Source of the DNA: Chloroflexaceae bacterium
GTDB taxonomy: Bacteria; Chloroflexota; Chloroflexia; Chloroflexales; Chloroflexaceae
Reading direction: 5' to 3'
Assembly (NCBI GenBank): GCA_025057155.1
Contig: JANWYD010000005.1
Coordinates: 62,001-126,000 of the forward strand
DNA length: 64,000 nucleotides
The first letter of the stretch is position 1; every line of letters starts with the position of its first letter. Both the position numbers and the translations under genes were made by a program. The notes beneath the pieces are model-generated. The model was not told the DNA's origin. It saw only the letters and a list, made by a program, of their open reading frames with translations, and made no database searches. This document shows positions 24,307 to 31,976 of this stretch, piece by piece.

Positions 24307-25197
24307 TCAGGAGGGAGGCAACCCCTTTCCCTCCCAGGGGCCCTGTTCATCCCGTGCTTCTCCCGGCGCCGCGGCCACTCGCCGGTAGGGGCGATACACC
24401 GGTTGCCACATGGCTGATTCAATCCGCCGCGTCAGTTCATCATCGGCAATAACGGGCGCCTTGCCCTCGGCCATGGCTGCCCGGGCGACGGCGTGGGCCA
24501 CGTTGCGGGATGCCTTGCGCACGTCCTCCAGCACGGGGTAGAGCGCCAGACCTGGATCGCGGCGGATGGGCGCGCCCTCGCTGAGAACCCGCGCCGCGGC
24601 GATGAACATGCCATCGGTCACGCGACGCGCCTCGCTGGCCGGCATCCCCTGTCCCACGCCGGGAAAGGCGTTGGTGCACTGCCCGACCGGTACGCTCCGC
24701 CCATTGATGGTGACCGGCGCGAACGGGCTGCCCGTGGCCGCCAGCGCGCGCCCGTCGGTCCAGGCCAGCAGATCGGCGGGGCGGGCCTCGCTTTTGCTGG
24801 TAGGGTTCGAGAGGGGAAAGATCACCGGTCGCGGGGGATGGGCGGCCATGGCCCGCACGACGGCCTCATTGAACGCTCCGGGTTGCGCCGCCGTGCCCAG
24901 CAGCGCCGTCGGACGCACCTGCTGCACTACTTCGAGCAAGGGGATGCGCGCCAGGTCGGCGTGGCCCCAGGCGCCCACCTGCTCCACGGGGTGGGTGTAG
25001 ACCTGCTTGGCGTTCCAGATCGGTTCGCCCGCTATGCACCAGGCCGCGGCTGTCAACCGGCCAGATCGCCGCCCGCGCCTCGGCCAGGCTGCGGCCCGCG
25101 TGGACCATGGCCGCCACGATCTGGTCGGCGATGCCGATAGCCGCTGATCCAGCCCCCAGAATGACCACGCGCTGCTCGCCGAGGGGGATGGCATCAC
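24307..25197 (-). pseudogene. Decayed NAD-dependent malic enzyme (C-terminal half, frameshifted)
   Basis: The C-terminal NAD-binding half of a malic enzyme is readable but broken. One frame (about 25197-25020) gives GEQRVVILGAGSAAIGIADQIV and IWPVDSRGLVHSGRTDLE. The frame then shifts by one base near 25010-25022 and continues as KQVYTHP, PTALLGTAAQPGAFNEAVVRAM, FPLSNPTSKSEARPADLL, FAPVTINGRSVPVGQCTNAFPGVGQG and a normal C-terminus. Everything upstream of GEQRV is missing, including the catalytic Tyr/Lys region and DDIQGT-type substrate loop; the preceding sequence is unrelated. It is therefore 5'-truncated and frameshifted. A sequencing error could explain the frameshift but not the missing half. 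Confidence 0.85.
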
Positions 25198-25433
25198 GAT
25201 TGTCCCTCCTTCCTCTGAGGTTCGCGCTTCTCAATTCTGCGCCGGTTGTTCATTTACTGAAATTGACTTATATGAACAGTTGCTGAGGAAAGTTTCGCGG
25301 CGGTGTTGCCATTCGGAGGATTCGGTCCTGGTAGAGCAACCCGGAGGGTTGCTCTACTACATCACGCCTGCCAGGGCCGCGTCTGCAAATGACCGGTAAC
25401 CCCGTTGGTGTTCCAGTCATCAAAGGACCGTCT
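25198..25433 (+). promoter_or_regulatory. Upstream region of the activase gene, with palindrome
   Basis: AT-richer stretch (25225-25290) with a possible promoter TTGTTC (25246-25251), 17-base spacer and TATATG (25269-25274) on the plus strand. Downstream is a perfect 12-bp hairpin, GTAGAGCAACCC-GGA-GGGTTGCTCTAC (25331-25357), a member of the GCAACC/GGTTGC family within the predicted leader. The promoter match is modest. Confidence 0.35.
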
Positions 25434-28406
25434 ATGGCTGAACGTTTCATCGGGATCGATGTCGGCTCAACGACGGTCAAGGTCGTGTTGCTCGACGAGA
25501 CCGGCGCGTTCCTCACCCACCGCTATCGGCGCTCGAATGGACAGCCTCGCGCCACGTTGATCGCCTGCCTGAACGATCTGGCCGCCGTGCACAACCTGGC
25601 GGCCGTCGCCGGGGTGTGCCTGACCGGTTCGGGTGGCGAGGCCATTGCCCGGCTGATCGGCTGCCGCCACGTCAACGAGTTGATCACTCAGACCCGCGCG
25701 GTGGGCGCGCTGTACCCCGCGGCGCGCTCGGTAATTGAGATCGGCGGGCAGGACAGCAAGTTCCTCGTGCTCGAGTGGGACGCAACGACCGGCCAGATGC
25801 GCCTGGTTGATTTCGCTATGAACTCGCTCTGCGCCGCCGGAACCGGCTCGTTCCTCGACCAGCAGGCCGAGCGTCTGGGCATCGCCATCGAGGGCGAGTT
25901 TGCGCGGCTGGCCCTGCAGTCGCGCAATCCGGCCCGCATCGCCGGGCGCTGCACGGTCTTCGCCAAGTCCGATATGATCCACCTGCAACAGCAGGGCCGT
26001 CCCTTGCCCGACATCCTGGCCGGTCTCTGTCTGGCCCTGGCGCGCAATTTCAAGAGCGTGGTGGCGCGGGGCAAGCCCTTTACGCCGCCCATTCTCTTCC
26101 AGGGCGGAGTGGCCTACAACCAGGCCGTGGTGCGGGCCTTCGAGACGGTGCTGGAGCTGGCCCCCGGCGAGCTGATCGTTCCCGAACGCCACGAGGTGAT
26201 GGCGGCCCTGGGCGCGGCGCTGATCGCCCGCGATGACGCCGAACGCGGCTCGACGGCGCGCCTGCCCGAGCTTGAACGTCTCGAAGCAGTGTTGCAGGCC
26301 CCGGCGCCGCGACGCAGCATGCCACCCCTGCGCCGGATCATCGCTGCGCCCGCGACAGTGCCCATGGGTTGCGCCGCGCCTGACGCTCGCCTGCCGGCGT
26401 ACCTGGGGATTGACGTTGGTTCGATCAGCACCAAGCTGGCGCTGGTTGAGGCCGGCGGCCGGGTGATTGCCCGGCGCTACCTGCTCACCGCCGGGCGGCC
26501 GCTGGAAGCGGTGCAGCGTGGGTTGCGCGAGTTATGGGCCGAGGTGGGCGACCGGGTCGAGGTGTGCGGCGTGGGAACGACCGGTTCAGGGCGCTACCTG
26601 ACCGCCGATTTCGTCGGCGCCGATGTGGTGCGCAACGAGATCGCCGCCCAGGCCCGCGCCGCCATGGCCCTCGACCCCACGGTGGATACGATCTTTGAAA
26701 TTGGCGGGCAGGACAGCAAGTACATCCGTCTGGCCCACGGGGCGGTGGTGGACTTCGCCATGAATAGCGCCTGCGCTGCCGGCACCGGCTCGTTCCTCGA
26801 GGAGCAGGCCGACCGGTTGCGTATCAGTGTGCGCCGCGAGTTCAGCGAGCTGGCCTTCGCCGCCGGGCATCCCGCCGCCCTGGGGGAGCGTTGCACCGTG
26901 TTCATGGAGTCCGACCTGGTGCACCATCAGCAACAGGGGGCGGGACAGGCTGACCTGGTGGGCGGGCTGGCCTACGCCGTGGCGCAGAACTATCTCAACC
27001 GTGTGGTGGCCGGGCGGCCCCTGGGCACGCGGATCTTCTTCCAGGGGGGAGTGGCCGCCAATCAGGCGGTAGTGGCGGCCTTCGAGGCCCTCACCGGGCG
27101 GACCATCACCGTGCCGCCGCACCACGATGTCACCGGAGCGATCGGGGCGGCCCTGCTGGCGCGGGAGGAACTCGCCCGCCACGGGAACGGCGCCGGCCCG
27201 CCGACGCGCTTTCGGGGCTTCGACCTCTCCGACCGACACTACGCGACCAGCACTTTCGTCTGCCAGGCCTGCCCCAACCTCTGCGAGGTCAACCGGGTGA
27301 CCATCGCCAGCGAGCCGCCGATCTTCTACGGCGCGCTCTGCGATCGCTTCGAAGAGGCCGGGCGCGCCCGCTCCCGTGCGGCGGATCTGCCCGATCACTT
27401 CGCCGAGCGGCAGCGTCTGTGGCTGGGCGACTACCGCGAGCCCGAACGCCGGCCCGGGCGGCTGCGCATCGGCTTGCCCCGCAGCCTGATCGTCTACGAT
27501 ATGTTCCCCTACTGGCGGGCCTTCTTCGCCCTTCTGGGCATGGACGTGGTGCTCTCCGCGCCGACCAGCCCGGCCCTCGTGCGCCGCGCCCTGGAGCACG
27601 CGGCCGCCGAGACCTGCTTCCCTGTCAAGCTGGCCTTCGGCCATGCGCTCGATCTGCTCGACAAAGATGTGGATCGCCTCTTCGTGCCGGTGGTCGTCAG
27701 TCGCGAAGACCCCCAGCCGGGCCAGGAGGAGAGCAACTACTGCCCCTTCATCCCCGCCACGGCCTACATGGTCGCCGCGCATCTGTCGCTGCATGGCCGG
27801 GAGGCCCGGCCCATCCTCGGCGCCATACGCTTCCACGATCCGGCCTTCAAGCGCCACGACCTGCGGCGCCTGGCCCGGCAGCTCGGCGTTTCGCTGGCGG
27901 CGATTGAGGCGGCGGACGCGGCGGGCAACGCGGCGCAGCAGGCGTTCTATGCCGCGCTGGAGGAGCGGGGCCGGGCCGCCCTGGCCGCCCTGCCGCCCGG
28001 CCGCCCGGCGGCGGTGCTGGTCGGGCATCCTTACAATACCAATGACCCGCGCCTGTGCCTCGACCTGCCCTACAAGCTCCGCAAGCTCGGCGTCGTGCCT
28101 ATCCCCCTCGATTACCTGCCGGTGCGCGGAGCAGATCTGTCCGATGAGTTTCCCCGCATGTACTGGCGCGGCGGGCAGGAGATCCTCGCCGCCGGACGCA
28201 TCATTCGCGACGATCCGCGCCTCCAGGCGATTGTGATTACCAATTTCGGCTGCGGCCCCGACTCCTTCCTCCTCGGCTACTTCAAGCGCATCATGGGCGA
28301 CAAGCCCTTTCTGGAGCTAGAAATTGATGAGCACACTGCCGACGCCGGCATTATCACCCGCTGCGAGGCCTTTTTTGACAGTCTGCGCATGAGGCAGGGC
28401 CTATGA
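25434..28406 (+). CDS. Double ASKHA-domain activase with DUF2229 (2-hydroxyacyl-CoA dehydratase activator type)
   Basis: 990-residue protein with two BadF/BcrA-type ATPase domains in tandem plus a C-terminal DUF2229 (COG3580) region. Domain 1 starts FIGIDVGSTTVKVVL (residue 4). Domain 2 starts YLGIDVGSISTKLAL (about residue 323). Each carries the Cys pair that bridges a [4Fe-4S] cluster in dimeric activators: CAAGTGSFL (about 133 and 445) and RCTVF (about 171 and 485). One chain may therefore mimic the usual homodimer. The C-terminal part has FVCQACPNLCEVN (about 609) and further cysteines. In known relatives ATP hydrolysis drives electrons onto a low-potential Fe-S partner. Start ATG 25434 directly precedes the first ATPase motif. 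The next gene encodes the COG3581 partner. The final substrate is unknown. Confidence 0.88.
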   Translation: MAERFIGIDVGSTTVKVVLLDETGAFLTHRYRRSNGQPRATLIACLNDLAAVHNLAAVAGVCLTGSGGEAIARLIGCRHVNELITQTRAVGALYPAARSVIEIGGQDSKFLVLEWDATTGQMRLVDFAMNSLCAAGTGSFLDQQAERLGIAIEGEFARLALQSRNPARIAGRCTVFAKSDMIHLQQQGRPLPDILAGLCLALARNFKSVVARGKPFTPPILFQGGVAYNQAVVRAFETVLELAPGELIVPERHEVMAALGAALIARDDAERGSTARLPELERLEAVLQAPAPRRSMPPLRRIIAAPATVPMGCAAPDARLPAYLGIDVGSISTKLALVEAGGRVIARRYLLTAGRPLEAVQRGLRELWAEVGDRVEVCGVGTTGSGRYLTADFVGADVVRNEIAAQARAAMALDPTVDTIFEIGGQDSKYIRLAHGAVVDFAMNSACAAGTGSFLEEQADRLRISVRREFSELAFAAGHPAALGERCTVFMESDLVHHQQQGAGQADLVGGLAYAVAQNYLNRVVAGRPLGTRIFFQGGVAANQAVVAAFEALTGRTITVPPHHDVTGAIGAALLAREELARHGNGAGPPTRFRGFDLSDRHYATSTFVCQACPNLCEVNRVTIASEPPIFYGALCDRFEEAGRARSRAADLPDHFAERQRLWLGDYREPERRPGRLRIGLPRSLIVYDMFPYWRAFFALLGMDVVLSAPTSPALVRRALEHAAAETCFPVKLAFGHALDLLDKDVDRLFVPVVVSREDPQPGQEESNYCPFIPATAYMVAAHLSLHGREARPILGAIRFHDPAFKRHDLRRLARQLGVSLAAIEAADAAGNAAQQAFYAALEERGRAALAALPPGRPAAVLVGHPYNTNDPRLCLDLPYKLRKLGVVPIPLDYLPVRGADLSDEFPRMYWRGGQEILAAGRIIRDDPRLQAIVITNFGCGPDSFLLGYFKRIMGDKPFLELEIDEHTADAGIITRCEAFFDSLRMRQGL

Positions 28407-28658
28407 GCAAAACCTTTCCAGCAAGTACTTCCCCGCTCGGGCCTTGCCTCGTGGAGGGAGGGCGTCCGGCTCCTCCCCCGTGGGGGAAGGCTGGGAGGGG
28501 TGCCACACCTGCTGTCGGGGCATGCGGGGAGGCTGCGCTTCCCCGCATGCCCCTGGTCTCCGCCCGCGGCGGTGGCGATGGCGGCGTTTTGCCAGGCTTC
28601 CTGGCCGCTGGCGGGGAGGTGACCGTGTAGCTCCCATTATATGAAAGGCATCGGGCCT
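28407..28658. repeat. Spacer with GC hairpins
   Basis: No gene. Contains inverted GC-rich segments such as GGCATGCGGGGAGGC near 28518 against GCTTCCCCGCATGCC near 28537, forming a strong stem of about 15 bp with a short loop. This could slow or stop transcription between the two activase-system genes. Confidence 0.5.
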
Positions 28659-29903
28659 ATGAGCGTATCCGCGCCGCAGAAGACCTACTACCTCCCATTC
28701 ATGTGCGACCATGCCCTCATCCTGGCCGCGGCCTTCCGCGCCGAAGGGCAGCCGGCGGTGGTGATGCCGCCGTCCACCGATGAAACGCTGGCGCTCGGGC
28801 TGGCCCAGTGCGGCGGGCGCGAGTGCGCCCCCTGCGTGTTGATCAGCGGCGACCTGGTGCGCCTGACCCGCCAGCCCGATTTCGACCCGAAGCGGGCGGT
28901 GCTGTTTATGGTCACCAGCAGCGGCTCCTGCCGCTTCGGGCAGTACGTCACCCTGCTACGGCACATCCTCGACCGCCTGGGCCTGCACGAAGTGGAGATC
29001 ACCGGCCCGACGGTCAACGACGCCTACCAGGGCCTGGGCAAGAACCCGTTGCGGCTGCGGCGCCTGATCTGGGAGGGAGCGGTGGCGGTGGATCTGTTGC
29101 AGAAGTTGCTGCACCGCTACCGGCCCTACGAACGCGAGCCGGGCGTCGCTGACGCGATCTACCAGCGTTGCCTGCAGGAGGTGGTGGCCGCTACCGAGGC
29201 CGGCGGCGGGCGGGCGCTATTGGCAGTGATGGAACGGGCCGCGCGCGCCTTCGAGGAACTGCCGGTGGAGACCTGCCAGCGCCGCCCGCTGATTGGCATC
29301 GTCGGCGAAATCTACCTGCGCCACAACCGCTACGGCAACCTCGACCTGGTGCGCCGGGTCGAGGCCCTGGGAGGCGAGGTTGACCTGGCGCCGATCATCG
29401 AGTGGCTCTACTACGCCAACTGGCGCTACGATGACACCTGCCGGGTGCGCGGGCAACCCCTGGCCCGCGCCCGTATGGCCCTGGTTGACCGCTACCAGCG
29501 CATGCTTGAACGCCGCCTGGCGCGCCCCGTGGCCCATCTCCTCGACCATCCCTACGAGACCCCCGTCGCCCGGCTGATGCGCTACGTCGAGCCATACTAC
29601 TCAACCGACCTGGGCAACGAGTGCCTGCTGTCCATCGGCAAGACGGTGGAACTGGCCCGGCACGGCGTGTGCGGAGTGATCAACGTCATGCCCTTCTCGT
29701 GCATGCCGGGGATCATCACTGCGGCCATCGCCCCACGGCTCCGTCTCGACCTCGATCAGCTCCCCTGGCTCGACATCGCCTTCGACGCCCAGGGCGGCAC
29801 CAACCTCACCACGCGCCTCGAAGCCTTCATGTACCAGGCGGCCGAGTTCCGGGCGCGGCAGGCAGGGCAACCCTCAAGATTGCCCCACGCCCCCAATGGT
29901 TAA
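28659..29903 (+). CDS. COG3581-type Fe-S protein, partner of the activase (2-hydroxyacyl-CoA dehydratase-like)
   Basis: 414-residue protein related to the D-component fold of 2-hydroxyglutaryl-CoA dehydratase. Conserved cysteine motifs are FMCDHA, GGRECAPC, SGSCRFGQY and the C-terminal GVINVMPFSCMPG, plus LIGIVGEIYLRHNRYGNLDLV, which begins the second Rossmann-like domain. In many bacteria this segment is fused behind the ASKHA-ASKHA-DUF2229 protein to give a chain of about 1400 residues; here it is separate (990 plus 414). It probably holds the Fe-S cluster that receives ATP-driven electrons. No CoA-substrate signature can be read. Starts at ATG 28641 and 28659 are both possible. The last codons overlap a GGGCAACCCTCAAGATTGCCCC repeat at about 29864-29885. 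Confidence 0.82.
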   Translation: MSVSAPQKTYYLPFMCDHALILAAAFRAEGQPAVVMPPSTDETLALGLAQCGGRECAPCVLISGDLVRLTRQPDFDPKRAVLFMVTSSGSCRFGQYVTLLRHILDRLGLHEVEITGPTVNDAYQGLGKNPLRLRRLIWEGAVAVDLLQKLLHRYRPYEREPGVADAIYQRCLQEVVAATEAGGGRALLAVMERAARAFEELPVETCQRRPLIGIVGEIYLRHNRYGNLDLVRRVEALGGEVDLAPIIEWLYYANWRYDDTCRVRGQPLARARMALVDRYQRMLERRLARPVAHLLDHPYETPVARLMRYVEPYYSTDLGNECLLSIGKTVELARHGVCGVINVMPFSCMPGIITAAIAPRLRLDLDQLPWLDIAFDAQGGTNLTTRLEAFMYQAAEFRARQAGQPSRLPHAPNG

Positions 29904-30200
29904 TAGAACGTCGCGTTAAGTTATCAAGCCATCCCTGGTTCCCATAACGGAACGTGCTATATTCCTTGCAACCCATATCCATTCTTGCCATATAGTCATT
30001 TTTCGGCGCTACATCCGCTGAATCGTTGCGATTAGCTCATCGTCGCGCTGCGTTGTGCAGCTAGCCTCTCAAAGCCTGTCCAGATGCCGGTTACGCCCTG
30101 ATTGTGGGCCGGCATCCGTCGAGGTGGACAGGCGCAGGGCCTCGTTTGCCTTGAACGCCGTTTCGAAGGCGAATGGGCAATACTCAACGAGGAGGCATTC
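29904..30200 (+). promoter_or_regulatory. Probable promoter region of the hdr-mvh operon
   Basis: 297 bases without a gene. The part 29930-30060 is clearly more AT-rich than its surroundings. It contains TTGCAA (29966-29971), a 19-base spacer and TATAGT (29991-29996), plus an alternative GTGCTATATTCC at 29954. A transcription start near 30003 would give a leader of about 200 bases before hdrC. The gap and AT content suggest a transcription unit separate from the activase genes. Confidence 0.4.
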
Positions 30201-30788
30201 ATGGCGACATCCACATCCACGTCGCGCACCTCTGACTTTTTCCGCGAAGTCGTTGCCGAGTGTCCGGTTGATCCCCGTCTTGAGGCATGTCTGCAATGCG
30301 GCACGTGTGGCGGGTCCTGTCCCTCCGGTCCGGATATGGACCACACCCCGCGGACGCTCTTCGCCATGATCGCCGCCGGGATGCGTGATGCTGTGCTCCG
30401 CAGCAATACGCCCTGGTACTGCGTGTCGTGCTACTACTGCATGGAACGCTGTCCCCAGGAGATCCGCATCACCGATGTAATGTACACCCTGAAACGCATG
30501 GCCATCAAGGCCGGCTACAGCGCGCAGACCACCGCGCCTAAAGGGCCAGGGTTCGCCCAGACCTTCGTGGATCATGTGGAGAACTACGGGCGCAGCTTCG
30601 AGCTGGGGCTGATCACGCGCTACTATCTCAACCACCGCCCCCTCGACGCGCTGAAAATGGCGCCCCTCGGCATGGGGTTGCTCAAGCGCAGGCGCCTCGA
30701 TCTCAGCCCCCGGCCCATCCGGCAGATCGAGCAGTTGAAGGCTATTCTCGACAAGGCCCGCGAGATTGACGCCGCCCATGCAGTGTGA
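30201..30788 (+). CDS. hdrC: Heterodisulfide reductase subunit C-like protein
   Basis: 195-residue soluble protein with two [4Fe-4S] motifs: CLQCGTCGGSCP (about residues 30-41) and CVSCYYCMERCP (about 74-85). It ends in a basic helical tail with LSPRPIRQIEQLKAILDKA. In methanogen HdrABC this subunit wires HdrA to HdrB. ATG 30201 follows GAGGAGG with good spacing. hdrB follows after 192 bases and hdrA, mvhD, mvhG and mvhA continue on the same strand, which supports the Hdr assignment over glpC-like or succinate-dehydrogenase-like alternatives. Confidence 0.9.
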   Translation: MATSTSTSRTSDFFREVVAECPVDPRLEACLQCGTCGGSCPSGPDMDHTPRTLFAMIAAGMRDAVLRSNTPWYCVSCYYCMERCPQEIRITDVMYTLKRMAIKAGYSAQTTAPKGPGFAQTFVDHVENYGRSFELGLITRYYLNHRPLDALKMAPLGMGLLKRRRLDLSPRPIRQIEQLKAILDKAREIDAAHAV

Positions 30789-30980
30789 GCAAGAGGCGCG
30801 CCGGGCGTACCGCCTGGAGAGACGCGGCGAGGCGCGGCCTCTCTCCCATCCCCTGTCCCACACCTGTCTGGAGGAGCGTGGGCAAACCCGTTGTCTCCAC
30901 ACCCCCGCCCATCTGGGAGAGGTCCTACGCCTGGTCCGCAATCCAAAATCGCAAATCCAAAATCGCATCAGGGGGGTCCT
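30789..30980. repeat. Spacer with inverted GGATTTT heptamer repeat
   Basis: Between hdrC and hdrB. The segment 30934-30971 reads CAATCCAAAATCGCAAATCC and continues AAAATCGCATCA, the reverse complement of the TGATGCGATTTTGGATTTG element found at 18201 and 38297. The 30790-30930 part holds short GC-rich inverted segments. No gene. hdrB's ribosome-binding region (GGGGGG) directly follows the repeat. Confidence 0.65.
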
Positions 30981-31973
30981 ATGCGCTACAGCTACTATCC
31001 AGGCTGCTCGTTGGAGCGCAATGCTGGCGCGTACCATACATCGCTGATGGCGGTGGCCGCGCAGTTGGGGGTTGAGTTTGCCGAAGTTGATGATTGGAAC
31101 TGCTGCGGGGCCACCGAGTTCATCGCTGTCAACCGGCTACGGGCCTATGCTCTCGTCAGCCGCAATCTGGCCCTGGCCGCCCGCCAGACCGGAGGTTCCA
31201 ACGGCGCCGCGAAGGGCCAGCTGGTGGCCCCCTGCAGCGCCTGCTATCTGAATCTGAGCAAGGTAGACCACTACCTCAGCGAGTCGCCGGCCCTGGCCAG
31301 CGATGTCAACCAGGCCCTGGCCGCTGGCGGGTTGAGCTACGCGCCTGGCAGTCTGCGGGTGCGCCACCTGCTCGATGTCCTGGTCAACGACGTGGGCTAC
31401 GAGAAGGTGGCCGCCAGGGTGTGCCGGCCCCTGCACGGGCTGCGCGTAGCGCCCTACTACGGCTGTCTGGTGGTGCGCCCCGGCTTCCGGGAGCGTTTCG
31501 ATGACCCCGAGTATCCCACCTCCCTTGACCGGCTTATGCGCGCCCTCGGGGCCACGGTGGTGGATTTTCCGCTCAAGGCCCACTGCTGCGGCGGGCACAT
31601 GACCCAGATCAGCCGCGACGTGGCCCTGGAGTTGATCCGCCGCCTGCTCAAGAATGCTGCCGACTACCAGGCCGACTTGATCGTCACTCTCTGCCCGATG
31701 TGCCAGTTGAACCTCGATGCCTTCCAGGAGAGCGTGAACGGCCTGTTCGGCACGGAGTACCGCATCCCCATTCTCTTCTTCACCCAGTTGATGGGGCTGG
31801 CCTTCGGCCTGTCGCCCGCCGCGGTGGGGATCGGCAAGGAGTTTATTGACGCCCGCCCGGCCCTGGCGAAGATCGGCGCCGCCGCGCCCGCCGCAGCCGA
31901 GGCTGCCCCTAAACGGAAGCCGCGCCGCGGCGACCAGAGCCTGCCGCTTCCGCAGATGTCGGAGGAGGAATAG
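30981..31973 (+). CDS. hdrB: Heterodisulfide reductase subunit B-like protein
   Basis: 330 residues with two CCG domains, which in HdrB bind two noncubane [4Fe-4S] clusters at the disulfide-reducing site. The first has YYPGCSLERN, WNCCGATEF and CSACYLNLSK; the second has APYYGCLVVRPG, HCCGGHMTQ and LCPMCQLNLD. All expected cysteines are present. Natural substrate: in methanogens CoM-S-S-CoB; in bacteria the acceptor is usually unknown. A C-terminal extension of about 40 residues is Ala/Pro/Lys-rich (AAPAAAEAAPKRKPRRG) and probably disordered. It is spaced only 3 bases from hdrA. Confidence 0.92.
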   Translation: MRYSYYPGCSLERNAGAYHTSLMAVAAQLGVEFAEVDDWNCCGATEFIAVNRLRAYALVSRNLALAARQTGGSNGAAKGQLVAPCSACYLNLSKVDHYLSESPALASDVNQALAAGGLSYAPGSLRVRHLLDVLVNDVGYEKVAARVCRPLHGLRVAPYYGCLVVRPGFRERFDDPEYPTSLDRLMRALGATVVDFPLKAHCCGGHMTQISRDVALELIRRLLKNAADYQADLIVTLCPMCQLNLDAFQESVNGLFGTEYRIPILFFTQLMGLAFGLSPAAVGIGKEFIDARPALAKIGAAAPAAAEAAPKRKPRRGDQSLPLPQMSEEE

Positions 31974-31976
31974 TCC

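Noticed and set aside
25434-29903. Nitrogenase or protochlorophyllide reductase-like system
   Set aside because: The ATPases are ASKHA-fold with CAAGTG/RCTVF motifs, not NifH-type P-loop proteins, so the system is of the hydroxyacyl-CoA dehydratase kind.
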